Assembly (NCBI GenBank): GCA_016795385.1
Contig: JAEUHI010000077.1
Location: forward strand, 124,001 to 188,000
Source of the DNA: Verrucomicrobiales bacterium
GTDB taxonomy: Bacteria > Verrucomicrobiota > Verrucomicrobiia > Verrucomicrobiales > DEV007
Length of the DNA: 64,000 bases
Direction: 5' to 3'
Both the position numbers and the translations under genes were made by a program. How positions within the stretch are numbered: the stretch's first letter is position 1; each line of letters begins with the position of its first letter. The notes under the pieces are model-generated. The model did no database searches and was not told the DNA's origin. It was given only the letters and a program-made list of their open reading frames with translations. Shown piece by piece: positions 24,414 through 33,489 of this stretch.

Positions 24414-27161
24414 TCACCGACCGAGGAGAAACGGGCCGGCGAGATTCACCGCCCAGTAGAATCCATTGACGGGGAGGGGATCGTCTTCCGCGGGGGCGGG
24501 TTTGTCGCGCAGCTTCACGAGCCATTCGCGCTGGGTCGTGCTGAGCGAGGCCGAAGGCGATGTCGCGGCAAGACCTTCATAAAATTGTTTCATGATCGCG
24601 ACGGTCGCCGCATCGCTGATGGGCCAGAGGGTCGAAATGACATTTTCGACACCGGCCATGCGGAAGCCGCGGCGCAGTCCGAGCACGCCATCGCCCTTGG
24701 TCGCTTCACCGCTCGCGGTATCGCACGCGCTGAGAGCGACGAGAAGGGTGCCGGTCAGATCGAACTCAGCGACTTCGTTGGCCATGAGGAGACCGTCGCT
24801 TGCGGGGTCCGGAACGATGCCTTTCGACCAGGCCGCGACGGTGTCGCTCGATCCAGCCAAGGCGAGACAACTGCCGAACATGGGATTCTGGAATCCCGCG
24901 ACTTCTTTCGGGACAAACGGCGCTTCGCGGGAACGTTCGGGCACGGTCTCGACCGCCGAGGGGAGATACAGACCATGGGTGGCGATATGCAGAAGGTGAG
25001 GCCTCGCCACTCCCGCGCGCAGATCCGTCTCCGTGGCGCGGGCTCCTTTTACGGTCACCACCGGCAGCCGCAGCTGGTCCTCCATCACCGGGGCGAGAAT
25101 ACCGACTTCCTCCTCGGCACCCTCGAGCGGTGTGAGATTCTCCGCGACGATGGCGAGGCTCGCCGCGCTGAAGGAGGCGAGCATCCCCCGCCGGTCCGCG
25201 ACTCCTACCGTCGGTGCGGTCCCAGTACCGAAATCGGGATTTCCCACGAGAATGGCTCCCTTCCCCGGATCGGGCGGAGAGGCCGGCCGGAGGAGTTCGC
25301 GCGCGGAGGAGACGTAGCGGACGTCGTGCGACTCGACGAGGAAGCGGCCATCCGCCCCCACGAGACAGGCGAAGGGAACGAAGCTCAGCGCACCTTCGGG
25401 ACAAATGATGAGTTTTGAGGGTTTTGTCAGGGTGTCTCCAAGAGGGGCGAGGAGTTTTTGGAAAAGAGATTCCATCAGCTCGCGTGCGGTGCGGTCGGAT
25501 GCCTCGCCTTCACCATTCCCGGCACCGAAAAAGGGCACCATCGCGGCGATGAGTTCGTCGCTCTCCCCCGCGGCGCAGAGATCGTGGAACGTCGTCGTGT
25601 TTGCGGTGGTCACGGCCACGCCATAGCGCTCGTCGAAGGTGGCGAGACCGTCGTAGCGACGATAGCGGAGGTAGTCGAGGAGGATTTCATCCGGAGCGAG
25701 GGCGGCGCGAAGGGCGGCGACGGTCGGCACTTCGGTGGGCGGGGCGAAGTCCTTGGCGCCGGTGAGGGAGATCAAGGCCCGCTGGCGATCGCGGACGAGT
25801 TGATCGAGGTCGGTGAGGGCGCGACCACTGCGATCCGATCCGAGAAAGGCGGCGCGATATTCGGCCCGGGCGGCGGCGAGGGCACGGCGCGCTTCTTCGA
25901 CCTTCGGGTCCGATGATTCCCGCGAGAGCTGGGCTTCGGCGATGAGGCTGTCCATCACGACCCCCTTTTGCCGAAGGAGAAATCCCGCGACCTCCTCGGC
26001 GGCTTCGAGTTGAGCGAAAAGGTGGTGCGATTTGAAAAGATCCTGATAAGCGAGGCGCTGTCGCTCATCGGTAAACCGGAGCATGGCCTCGAAGTTGCGG
26101 AACTCGATCTCCAGACAGCGCGAAGCCGCCTCTTTCGCGGCCGCTTCGTCACCAGAGGCGAGCGCGGCGAGCCCGAGCCCATAAAGGCCTTCGTGGCGGT
26201 CGGGGTGATCCTCGCGGAGGAGGGCGAGGTAGAGCTGGTCGGAGGTGCTGTAGGATTGGAGGGCCTCCGCGTAAGCTCCGAGCTCGCGGTAGGCATCGCC
26301 GATCCTTCGCTCCGCCTCGGCCACCTCGACGTGTTCGCGGGTGCCGAGCGATTGGACTCGGCCGTCGCGGATCCGGGTGTAAAGGGCGAGAGCATCGTCG
26401 GGATTCCCGTTCGCCCGTTCGATCTCCCCGAGAAACAGGAGCGCCTCGAGAGTGTCGGGGTGAGCGGGGCCTGACAAACGTTCAAAAAGGTCCGCCGCCC
26501 CGCGTGCGAGGGGCGCCGCTTCGTCGGTCCGGCCGCGGTAGTAGAGGAGGCCTCCGAGATTTGCCTGCGAGCGGGCCGTGTCGAGCGCTTCGGTGCCGAG
26601 ATGACGGGTGCGGATGGCGAGGGCCTCGCGGTAAAGCGACTCCGCCCCTCCAAGATCCCCGATACACCAGAGCAGCCCCGCGAGATTGTTCATCGCCGAG
26701 ACCGTGCCGATGCCACCTTTTCCCTCGATCCCTTCGCGGATCGCAAGAGCGGACCGATTCAGGGATTCGGCTTCCCCGAAATTACCCAGCACCTGATGCA
26801 GGGCGGCGAGGTTGTTCTGGATCTGCGCCACCGGCGCGGCTTGTTCACCGAGCAGGGTTCTGGCGGTGGCGAGGCAGTCTTCATAGGCCGGCAGGGCGGC
26901 ATCGTAGTGGCCGAGACGCTGTTCCAGATTGGCGAGTTCGTTCGTGAAAGCGAGGCGATGTTGTGAGGCAGGCGCCCCGGCGAAGGCCGACGCAAGCTCT
27001 CTCGCGATCTCACGTGCCGCGAGCCAATCGCCGGTCTGTTGCAGCTCGCGACAGCGTGCAAAGGCATCACGATGCGCCTGGGTGAGGTCTTGTGCGGAGA
27101 CGTTCGTGTGCCAGAGCGCGAGCGCGAGTAGGCCGATGCGGAGTCCGGGCGAGGGATTCAT
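24414..27161 (-). CDS. Exported TPR-CHAT domain protein (caspase-like peptidase family)
   Basis: A 915-residue protein with an N-terminal signal peptide (MNPSPGLRIGLLALALWHTNVSAQ), an array of tetratricopeptide repeats over residues about 40-380 and a C-terminal CHAT domain over about 600-915. The CHAT catalytic dyad is visible: histidine in LLHIATHGLYLP near 728 and cysteine in LLVALSACDTASGE near 811, followed by GDGVLGLRRGFRMAGVENVI. CHAT belongs to clan CD with caspases and separase; many bacterial TPR-CHAT proteins are proteases, some in type III-E CRISPR, but no CRISPR element is present here. It starts 9 bp after the upstream secreted-protein gene and is probably cotranscribed with it, suggesting a substrate or partner relationship. 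Confidence 0.88.
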   Translation of the reverse strand: MNPSPGLRIGLLALALWHTNVSAQDLTQAHRDAFARCRELQQTGDWLAAREIARELASAFAGAPASQHRLAFTNELANLEQRLGHYDAALPAYEDCLATARTLLGEQAAPVAQIQNNLAALHQVLGNFGEAESLNRSALAIREGIEGKGGIGTVSAMNNLAGLLWCIGDLGGAESLYREALAIRTRHLGTEALDTARSQANLGGLLYYRGRTDEAAPLARGAADLFERLSGPAHPDTLEALLFLGEIERANGNPDDALALYTRIRDGRVQSLGTREHVEVAEAERRIGDAYRELGAYAEALQSYSTSDQLYLALLREDHPDRHEGLYGLGLAALASGDEAAAKEAASRCLEIEFRNFEAMLRFTDERQRLAYQDLFKSHHLFAQLEAAEEVAGFLLRQKGVVMDSLIAEAQLSRESSDPKVEEARRALAAARAEYRAAFLGSDRSGRALTDLDQLVRDRQRALISLTGAKDFAPPTEVPTVAALRAALAPDEILLDYLRYRRYDGLATFDERYGVAVTTANTTTFHDLCAAGESDELIAAMVPFFGAGNGEGEASDRTARELMESLFQKLLAPLGDTLTKPSKLIICPEGALSFVPFACLVGADGRFLVESHDVRYVSSARELLRPASPPDPGKGAILVGNPDFGTGTAPTVGVADRRGMLASFSAASLAIVAENLTPLEGAEEEVGILAPVMEDQLRLPVVTVKGARATETDLRAGVARPHLLHIATHGLYLPSAVETVPERSREAPFVPKEVAGFQNPMFGSCLALAGSSDTVAAWSKGIVPDPASDGLLMANEVAEFDLTGTLLVALSACDTASGEATKGDGVLGLRRGFRMAGVENVISTLWPISDAATVAIMKQFYEGLAATSPSASLSTTQREWLVKLRDKPAPAEDDPLPVNGFYWAVNLAGPFLLGR

Positions 27162-27170
27162 CTGACTATT

Positions 27171-28439
27171 TTAGAATGTCGATTCAGCTCCACGTTGTCC
27201 CGACGGCACCGGCCCGAGCTTCCGGTCGCGGATGGAAAACCAATCAGCGGACTCCGGGGCTTCGAGGGCGGGAGCACTGGTTTTGGCAAGTTCGTCCAGC
27301 GCTTTCAGTTCTTCCTCAAAACCCGGTCCCAGGCCGAGGGTCTCCAATTCGAGCATGCCTGCGGCACCCCGGCCCTCGAGGAGCGGGGCGACGACGCGGA
27401 CGAGTTGATCGTGCCCGACCGTGATGTTCCAAAGCTGGTGGAGATATGTTTCAAAATCCTCATCAGAGTATTCGCCGGGTGCGCCACCAAGTTCGGCGAT
27501 CATGTCGTAGACCGTCATGTCCACGCCCGTGATGAGATCGGGCGTCACCTCGATGACGGCTGGTTCGTCGAGGAGCCGGTTGACCCGGAACCGAAAACCC
27601 AAGGTTTCGCCCTGTCGCACCTGCGGAGGGGAAAGGCGCGACACTTCAAAAGGGGGCTCAAGATCATGCCAGCCGATCCGTAGCTCCTGGAGGCGACCCT
27701 CGGAGAAGGCGGCCGCCCACACCGTGCCGGGAAGCATGAGGTTTGCGAGGGTCCCGGCTCCCTCCGTGCCCTGGAGGCGCACCTCGCGCTGCACCGGCCG
27801 GGTGATGAGCGCCTGATAAGGTTCCCCGTAGAATTCCGGGGCGGGGCCGGGAATGCGATCGACATTGGATTCGAACGCCGGATACACGGTGAGGATCAAT
27901 TCCCACCCGCTCTCAGGGACTGGACGAAAGGAAACGACCTTTGCGGGAAGGCGGAAATCCACCTCCGCGCGACGGTATTCTCTTCCCCATTGCGTGAGGG
28001 GAGACAGCGAAACCGTCTCCTCATAGACTTCCGCGGTTTGGGGTCCCGTCTTGAAAAAGTCGCGCGTCTCCCGCTTCACCAAGGTGGCGTGAGTGGTCGT
28101 CGCGATGAATTCCGCGCGACCCGTCCCGGGGATCGAGACCCAGTAGGTGGGTTTGTCCTCAAACATCAGGTCTCTCGCGTCGGCGGTGAGATAAAAACGT
28201 TCCGTGCCGATCTCCACATAGTTCGTCGCTTTCACCACGAGGGGTCCGTCAATTTCGCGGAGAATCTCCGCCTCGAGCGACGGAGACGCGCGGACGACAG
28301 CCCCAACAGGAGCATCGATTTCCACTCCCTTGAGATCGAAGGAGGGGAGCGAGCGCAGGGACGATTTCCAATCCTGGGCCACCGCAGGGGCGATCCAAAA
28401 AAACAAAAAGAGAATCGAGCCCGGGCGCAGCAACGTCAT
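27171..28439 (-). CDS. Secreted hypothetical protein upstream of the TPR-CHAT gene
   Basis: A 422-residue protein. I chose the ATG at 28439 because it begins directly with a signal peptide (MTLLRPGSILFLFFWIAPAV then AQ); the frame extends 21 codons further without a domain. Residues about 35-85 (DAPVGAVVRASPSLEAEILR) look like a small SH3-type or beta-barrel segment; the remainder has no family I can name. It ends 9 bp before the TPR-CHAT protein starts, so the two are likely one transcription unit. Confidence 0.6.
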   Translation of the reverse strand: MTLLRPGSILFLFFWIAPAVAQDWKSSLRSLPSFDLKGVEIDAPVGAVVRASPSLEAEILREIDGPLVVKATNYVEIGTERFYLTADARDLMFEDKPTYWVSIPGTGRAEFIATTTHATLVKRETRDFFKTGPQTAEVYEETVSLSPLTQWGREYRRAEVDFRLPAKVVSFRPVPESGWELILTVYPAFESNVDRIPGPAPEFYGEPYQALITRPVQREVRLQGTEGAGTLANLMLPGTVWAAAFSEGRLQELRIGWHDLEPPFEVSRLSPPQVRQGETLGFRFRVNRLLDEPAVIEVTPDLITGVDMTVYDMIAELGGAPGEYSDEDFETYLHQLWNITVGHDQLVRVVAPLLEGRGAAGMLELETLGLGPGFEEELKALDELAKTSAPALEAPESADWFSIRDRKLGPVPSGQRGAESTF

Positions 28440-28530
28440 GCGAAGATTGTTCCGATCCGGCGGATCGGTCGCAAGCGTTATTTCGTTCTCCCGGCTTGCC
28501 AATTCGTTTCAGAAGGTATTGAGTTTCCCC

Positions 28531-29088
28531 ATGTCGGCAATGGCGCGTGGGAGATCCGGATTATGTTCTTGGGCCGGTGGCCTCTGTGCCTTGGCACTTG
28601 TCTCATGCGGTGATTTGATACCGGAGCCGACGCCGAGGAAAGAATCCACGGACACCGATCGGATCGAATTTGGAAAAATCCCCGCGGTCGTTCCGACCCT
28701 CCCGGTGCGATGGAAGCTCGCCGATCTCGAAGGGCGCTCGATCGATGCAATGATTATTGGCAAGAGCGGAGATTCCATCACTCTGATTCGAATGTCCGAT
28801 GGGAAACGTTTCGAGCTGCCGGTGTTGAGGCTTTCCGAAGAGGATCAGAAGCGCGTGAGATCCTTGCCAACCAAGACGGCACCTTCCCGCCATCCGTCGG
28901 AGTCTTCCCATTATCGGATGGCACAGGCGAAACTGGATGAGACCGATGCCCGGATCGCCGAGTTGACGAGCATCCTGAACACGTCCGATTCGCGGATTCA
29001 AATCAGGTCGGCGCATTCCGAGATGGAACGTCTGCTAACGCAACGCGTCAAGCTTCTGGAGGATCTCAAGGAGCTCGAAAAATACTGA
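28531..29088 (+). CDS. Lipoprotein with SHD1 (SLA1 homology 1) domain
   Basis: A 185-residue protein starting at the ATG at 28531 (28540 is an in-frame alternative). The signal ends in a lipobox, LALVSC. Residues about 55-105 (WKLADLEGRSIDAMIIGKSG, then SDGKRFELPVLRLSEEDQ) match the SHD1 domain pattern 'W-x-G/D-x-A-x-G..dgk.f.lpl..LSeeDq' that is widespread in Planctomycetes and Verrucomicrobia. The C-terminal 60 residues are predicted coiled-coil (RMAQAKLDETDARIAELTSI). Function unknown; position gives no clear link to serS. Confidence 0.75.
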   Translation: MSAMARGRSGLCSWAGGLCALALVSCGDLIPEPTPRKESTDTDRIEFGKIPAVVPTLPVRWKLADLEGRSIDAMIIGKSGDSITLIRMSDGKRFELPVLRLSEEDQKRVRSLPTKTAPSRHPSESSHYRMAQAKLDETDARIAELTSILNTSDSRIQIRSAHSEMERLLTQRVKLLEDLKELEKY

Positions 29089-29150
29089 AGGCGCTCCCGA
29101 CCCGCCTGCCGCGTTGACGGGTCCCGACGCTGGGTTACAATCCCCGCGCC

Positions 29151-30422
29151 ATGCTCGACATCCGTCAACTCCGCGAAGACCCCGAAGGTATCAAAGCCCG
29201 CCTCCAGACCCGTGGAGGCGAATCCTGGCGTCTCGTCGACGAAGTGCTCGCTTTCGACGAACGCCGCCGTGCCGGCGAGACGGAGAAACAAACCCTGCAA
29301 GGCGATCGCAACCGTCTTTCCAAAGACATCGGCGCGATGAAGAAGGAGGGCAAGGACTCGAGCGACCTCGAAAGCACCGTCCGCGGCATCGGGGAGCGCA
29401 TCAAGGCCATCGGCGAAGAAGCGGATGCCGCCGAAGCCGGGCAAACAGGCACCCTCCTCCAGATCCCGAATCTTCCCCATGCCGCCTGTCCCGTCGGCAG
29501 CGATGAAACCGCCAATCCGGTGGTGCGCGAATGGGGAAGCAAGCCATCTTTCGCCTTTGAACCGAAAGATCACGTCGAGATCGGCACCCGTCTGGGACTC
29601 TTCGACTTCGAGGTCGGCACCAAGATCAGCAGCGGCGGATTTGTCGTCTTCACGGGTATCGGCGCCAAGCTCGAGCGTGCCCTCATCCAGTTCCTCCTCG
29701 ACCTCCACACCGAATTCCACGGATACGACGAGGTCGCTCCGCCGCACATCATCAACCGCGATTGCATGTTCGGCACCGGACAACTCCCGAAATTCGAGGA
29801 GGACATGTACGGTCTTGAGGAAAACGCGTTCTTTCTCGCCCCCACCGCCGAGGTGCCGGTGACGAACCTTTATCGCGAGATGATCCTGAAGGAGTCGGAT
29901 CTACCCATCAAGGTCACCGCCTATACCCCGTGTTTCCGCCGTGAAGCGGGTTCGGCGGGACGCGAAAGCCGCGGTCTCATCCGCATGCACCAGTTCGACA
30001 AGGTCGAACTGGTCAACATCGTCCATCCCGATCAATCCTTCGCCCAGCTCGAGACCCTCACCGCCGAAGCCGAGGCCGTGCTGCAGCGCCTCGGGCTGCA
30101 TTATCGCACCATCGAACTCTGCACCGGCGATCTCGGATTCAGTTCCGCGAAAACCTATGACATCGAAGTCTGGGCACCCGGCCATGGAGCCTATCTCGAG
30201 GTCTCGAGCTGCTCGAATTTCGTCGACTACCAGGCCCGGCGGATGCGCCTGCGGTTCAAGGATGCCGATGGAAACAATCGTTTCTGCCACACCCTCAACG
30301 GATCCGGCACCGCCCTGCCGCGTCTCTATGTCGCGCTCCTCGAGACCTACCAGCAGGAAGACGGCACCGTGAAGGTGCCCGAGGCCCTCCTTCCCTATTT
30401 GAAGCGTGAAGTGATCGGCTGA
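29151..30422 (+). CDS. serS: Seryl-tRNA synthetase
   Basis: A 423-residue class II aminoacyl-tRNA synthetase. The N-terminal long coiled-coil tRNA-binding arm is at residues about 1-105. The catalytic core has the class II motif 2 region FRREAGSAGRESRGLIRMHQ near 260-280 and motif 3 HTLNGSGTALPRLYVALLET near 380. Length and architecture are those of the bacterial enzyme. A strong hairpin lies just after the stop, between it and convergent glnB. Confidence 0.98.
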   Translation: MLDIRQLREDPEGIKARLQTRGGESWRLVDEVLAFDERRRAGETEKQTLQGDRNRLSKDIGAMKKEGKDSSDLESTVRGIGERIKAIGEEADAAEAGQTGTLLQIPNLPHAACPVGSDETANPVVREWGSKPSFAFEPKDHVEIGTRLGLFDFEVGTKISSGGFVVFTGIGAKLERALIQFLLDLHTEFHGYDEVAPPHIINRDCMFGTGQLPKFEEDMYGLEENAFFLAPTAEVPVTNLYREMILKESDLPIKVTAYTPCFRREAGSAGRESRGLIRMHQFDKVELVNIVHPDQSFAQLETLTAEAEAVLQRLGLHYRTIELCTGDLGFSSAKTYDIEVWAPGHGAYLEVSSCSNFVDYQARRMRLRFKDADGNNRFCHTLNGSGTALPRLYVALLETYQQEDGTVKVPEALLPYLKREVIG

Positions 30423-30432
30423 GGAAAAGAAA

Positions 30433-30463
30433 AAGCCCGGCCCCGCATCGCGGACCCGGGCTT
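30433..30463. terminator. Bidirectional terminator between serS and glnB
   Basis: The inverted repeat AAGCCCGG (30433-30440) and CCGGGCTT (30456-30463) lies between convergent serS and glnB. On the - strand the stem is followed by TTTTTCTTTT, a good tail for glnB termination; the + strand tail (GTTC) is weaker. Confidence 0.8.
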
Positions 30464-30493
30464 GTTCAAAAGGAATAAATCCCGGAGGGATCC

Positions 30494-30847
30494 TCACTCG
30501 GCCGAGACGGCGATCGCGTCGTCGCCACGCTCGCCGGTGCGGATGCGGACGGCGTCCTCGATGGCGGAGACGAAGACCTTGCCGTCGCCGATCTTGTTGG
30601 TGGAGGCCGCCTTCACGATCGTGTCGACGATTTTCGCGGCGTCGCCGTCCTCGACGACGATCTCAAGTTTGACCTTGGGGAGAAAGTCGACCGTGTACTC
30701 AGATCCACGATAGATTTCGGTGTGGCCTTTCTGGCGTCCGAATCCCTTCACTTCGCTGACGGTCATGCCGTGCACACCGGCTTCGGTGAGGGCTTCTTTG
30801 ACTTCTTCGAGTTTGAAGGGCTTGATGATGGCTTCGATTTTTTTCAT
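30494..30847 (-). CDS. glnB: P-II family nitrogen regulatory protein
   Basis: A 117-residue P-II signal-transduction protein of normal length that reports 2-oxoglutarate, ATP/ADP and glutamine status to nitrogen enzymes. Signatures: MKKIEAIIKPFKLEEVKEAL, VSEVKGFGRQKGHTEIYRGS and the T-loop YRGSEYTVDFLPKVKLE, with the uridylylation tyrosine at about 51 (SEYTVD). The B/C-loop region KIGDGKVFVSAIEDAVRIRT is intact. A GG-N10-GC sigma-54 promoter sits upstream, and a sigma-54 activator is encoded divergently. I cannot distinguish GlnB from GlnK by sequence; no amtB is adjacent. Confidence 0.95.
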   Translation of the reverse strand: MKKIEAIIKPFKLEEVKEALTEAGVHGMTVSEVKGFGRQKGHTEIYRGSEYTVDFLPKVKLEIVVEDGDAAKIVDTIVKAASTNKIGDGKVFVSAIEDAVRIRTGERGDDAIAVSAE

Positions 30848-30893
30848 TGGTTTTTCTCGTCAGATGGTTTGGTGAGACTTGGGATCTACATTT

Positions 30894-30910
30894 AAGCATC
30901 TTGCATGCCA
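30894..30910 (-). promoter_or_regulatory. Sigma-54 (RpoN) type promoter for glnB
   Basis: Reading on the - strand, TGGCATGCAAGATGCTT matches the sigma-54 consensus TGGCAC-N5-TTGCW, with the invariant GG and GC separated by exactly 10 bases. It lies about 46 bp upstream of the glnB ATG, consistent with transcription starting between the two. The neighbouring divergent NtrC-type gene provides a plausible activator. Confidence 0.65.
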
Positions 30911-31034
30911 AATTTCGTAAAGTGCTCTCCGCGAGCGTTTCCGGAGGCATTCCCGGCTGATTCCTTGTCATTTCGAAGCCGCTTGTGGTAAGTTACTTAC
31001 CAGTGGGCGGATAGATTCCGACCGTTTCTTGCCG

Positions 31035-32459
31035 ATGGCTCTTCCCCATGTCCCCAACGTTCTCGTCGTCGATGCCGATCCGGAGACCGCCCTCGTCATC
31101 CGCGATGCTTTCCGCGCCTCCGACATCCGCCTCGTCTCCGTGACGGACATCGAGGCCGCCGAAGCGGAGTGGATGCACCGGACCTTCGACGCGGTCGTTT
31201 GTGATCTCTCCGGTACCTCCTTCGACGGATTCGACTGGCTCAAGACCTTGCATCGCAGCCGTCCGCTCTTGCCCGTCATCGGCATCGACCGCGCCGCCGG
31301 GAGCCGCGCCGCGATCGAGGCGGTGAAGGCCGGTGCCTTCGACTTCCTCGCCAAACCGCTCGACCCGGGAGACATCTGCCGCGTTGTCCGCGAAGCGATC
31401 GATTGCTCCCGCAAGGGCTCCGAGACCGTCGCGATCGACCCGCGCAACGAGCTGGCCGAGGAAAACGATACCCTCGTCGGCAACAGCCGCGCCATGCTCG
31501 ATGTCTACAAGGCGCTCGGGAGGCTTTCACCGACACCGGTGACCGTCCTCATCCGTGGTGAGACGGGCACGGGCAAGGAACTTGTTGCCCGCGCCCTCTA
31601 CCAACACGGCCACCGCTCCCACAGGCCCTTCATCACCGTCAATTGTGCCGCCATCCCGGAGAATCTCCTCGAATCCGAACTCTTCGGACATGAAAAAGGC
31701 GCTTTCACCGGAGCGACCTCCACCCGCCTCGGAAAATTCGAGCAGGCCCACAATGCCACCCTCTTCCTCGACGAGATCGGCGACCTCAATCTTTCACTCC
31801 AGGCCAAACTATTGCGCGTCCTCCAGGAGAAGCGTTTTCACCGTGTCGGTGGCAACGAGGAAATCACTGTCGATGCGCGCATCATCGCCGCGACCCACCG
31901 GCCGCTCGAACGCATGATCGCCGAGGGCCACTTTCGCGAAGATCTCTTCTACCGCCTGAACGTCGCTACGATCAAGCTGCCCCCGTTGCGCGACCGCACC
32001 GGAGACATCCCTCTTCTCGTCCACTTTTTCCTCAAACGTCTCGGCCGCGAACTCGGCCTGCCACCCGTGACGATGGCGCGAGGTGCACTTTCCTGTCTCG
32101 AATCGGCCCGGCTCCCCGGCAACGTTCGGCAACTTCAGAATCTCGTCCGCAAGGCCCTCCTCCGCAGCCGCGGTTATCCGATCGACCGCACCCTCGTCGA
32201 GGAACTCCTCCGTGAGACCGATGGGGGTGGAGAAGCTCCTTCCGAAGGGGATCCCATCCGGCAATGGGCCGCCCGCTTGGTCGAAGCCGCCGCCGCCTCC
32301 GGCGGTGGCGAAGCCCACCGTATCGCCATTGAGGCCCTGGAGACCGCCCTCGTGGGTGAAGCCATGAACCAGAGCGGCGGCAACATCTCCCGGGCCGCCG
32401 ATTGGCTCGGACTCTCGCGGCTCACCGTCCGCGAGAAGGTGAAGAAATACCGGCTCTGA
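31035..32459 (+). CDS. NtrC-type sigma-54-dependent response regulator
   Basis: A 474-residue regulator. The N-terminal receiver domain covers residues about 5-125 (VPNVLVVDADPETALVIRDA; FDAVVCDLSG carries the phospho-acceptor-position aspartate). The central AAA+ domain has Walker A RGETGTGKELVARAL near 174, the sigma-54-contacting GAFTGAT near 222 and Walker B FLDEIGDLNLSLQAKLLR. A C-terminal Fis-type helix-turn-helix is at the end (GGNISRAADWLGLSRLTVRE). I chose the ATG at 31035; a TTG two codons upstream is possible. It is divergent from glnB, whose promoter has a sigma-54 signature, and convergent with a histidine kinase gene. All of this fits an NtrC-like nitrogen response role, though that exact function is inferred. 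Confidence 0.9.
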   Translation: MALPHVPNVLVVDADPETALVIRDAFRASDIRLVSVTDIEAAEAEWMHRTFDAVVCDLSGTSFDGFDWLKTLHRSRPLLPVIGIDRAAGSRAAIEAVKAGAFDFLAKPLDPGDICRVVREAIDCSRKGSETVAIDPRNELAEENDTLVGNSRAMLDVYKALGRLSPTPVTVLIRGETGTGKELVARALYQHGHRSHRPFITVNCAAIPENLLESELFGHEKGAFTGATSTRLGKFEQAHNATLFLDEIGDLNLSLQAKLLRVLQEKRFHRVGGNEEITVDARIIAATHRPLERMIAEGHFREDLFYRLNVATIKLPPLRDRTGDIPLLVHFFLKRLGRELGLPPVTMARGALSCLESARLPGNVRQLQNLVRKALLRSRGYPIDRTLVEELLRETDGGGEAPSEGDPIRQWAARLVEAAAASGGGEAHRIAIEALETALVGEAMNQSGGNISRAADWLGLSRLTVREKVKKYRL

Positions 32460-32482
32460 GAATCGTTGTTTCGGATCCAGAT

Positions 32483-33208
32483 TCAGCCCGCCACCGGGAT
32501 GGCGAGCCATGCCGTCATGGTCCCTTCGGAACAACGAAGACCGAGGCGGATGTTCATGTCGCCCGACAAGATCGAGGCCGCAGTGAGGCCGATCCCGAAA
32601 TGCTCCGCTCCCTTCGATGACTCGAAAGGCAGGAAGAAGCGGCGCAACGTCTCCTCCGGGATCTCTCCGCAACGGTTGCGGATGAAGAGGTCCACGGTGC
32701 CGCTTTGGCTCGCCTCACCCGGGGGAAAAAGGTCCACCGCCACCGAGCTTCCCGGCACGGCGGCCGCCGCCTCCGCGGCATTCCGCAGGAGATGAAAAAA
32801 GACCTCCGCGAGGCGGGTCGTGTCCGCCAGCACGAGGGGCAGCGGCTCGCGGACATTCCATTCCACCGCCACCTTCAGCGGGCCGCAGATGTCCTCCGCT
32901 TTGCCCTTCCAATAGGTCAAGGCGTCCGTGATGCGGATCGGGGCGGGTTCGCAGCGGGCGCAGCCCGTCGCCCCGAGAATCTCGCGGTTCAGGTCCGTCG
33001 CCGCCTTCGCCGAAGTCTGCATCTGCTCCGCGCTTTCGCGGACCTCGCTGTTGATCGAATCATCAAACAGGATCAGGCTTGAAAAGCCCTGGATCACCCC
33101 CATCAGGTTGTTGTGCTTGTGGATGTAGCCCTTCAGGAAGAACTCATAAAACCGTCGGGTCGGATTCTGCCCGAGCCGGAAGTCGTCTGCGAAAAGAAAG
33201 TCAGCCAT
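32483..33208 (-). CDS. Small sensor histidine kinase (NtrB-like, cytoplasmic)
   Basis: A 241-residue protein without transmembrane helices. A dimerisation/phospho-acceptor helix has His at about 32 (IHKHNNLMGVIQGFSSLIL), and an HATPase_c domain covers residues about 120-240. It has an N-box (RLAEVFFHLLRNAAEAAAAV), an F-box (FFLPFESSKG) and a G2 box (GIGLTAASILSG). It converges with the NtrC-type regulator gene with a 23-bp gap and is its obvious candidate partner. There is no recognisable PAS sensor, unlike classical NtrB, so the signal may come through a protein such as the nearby P-II protein; this is inference. Confidence 0.8.
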   Translation of the reverse strand: MADFLFADDFRLGQNPTRRFYEFFLKGYIHKHNNLMGVIQGFSSLILFDDSINSEVRESAEQMQTSAKAATDLNREILGATGCARCEPAPIRITDALTYWKGKAEDICGPLKVAVEWNVREPLPLVLADTTRLAEVFFHLLRNAAEAAAAVPGSSVAVDLFPPGEASQSGTVDLFIRNRCGEIPEETLRRFFLPFESSKGAEHFGIGLTAASILSGDMNIRLGLRCSEGTMTAWLAIPVAG

Positions 33209-33274
33209 GAAGAGGAGAGGGCGGTTGCTGCGGGGCAGAATACCGCGACGGGTTGTTTAAGACAACTTAAATAA

Positions 33275-33433
33275 ATGATGGGTCCACGGCTTGCGAAGGT
33301 GACGTTGTTTGAGGAGAATCCCCAAGAACGCATGGGGGCTTTCCATCTCGCTGACGCTCGTAGTTTTCTCGGCCACTTCGCGGCGAAAGGCACGCGAACC
33401 GAGTCGGTTCTCGTCCGAAGAGATGATTTTTGA
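33275..33433 (+). CDS. Possible small protein just left of the integrated element
   Basis: A 52-residue frame with tandem ATGs at 33275 and 33278, ending 8 bp before the left attachment repeat. The translation (MMGPRLAKVTLFEENPQERM, later GHFAAKGTRTESVLV) has a normal-looking composition but no family I recognise and no clear ribosome-binding site. It is divergent from the histidine kinase gene. Confidence 0.25.
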   Translation: MMGPRLAKVTLFEENPQERMGAFHLADARSFLGHFAAKGTRTESVLVRRDDF

Positions 33434-33441
33434 AAAAGGAG

Positions 33442-33489
33442 GAAGCCAACTGTCGGACTCGAACCGACGACCGGCTGATTACAAATCAG
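33442..33489. repeat. Left attachment site: 48-bp copy of the tRNA-Thr 3' part
   Basis: Identical over 48 bp to 60253-60300. It includes the T-arm, variable loop and 3' half of the anticodon arm of the tRNA-Thr, but not the D-arm or 5' acceptor strand, so it is not a functional tRNA. Identity ends exactly at 33490 (T versus C). Confidence 0.93.

Noticed and set aside
24414..27161. Type III-E CRISPR-associated TPR-CHAT
   Set aside because: The protein has a signal peptide and there is no gRAMP or CRISPR array nearby.
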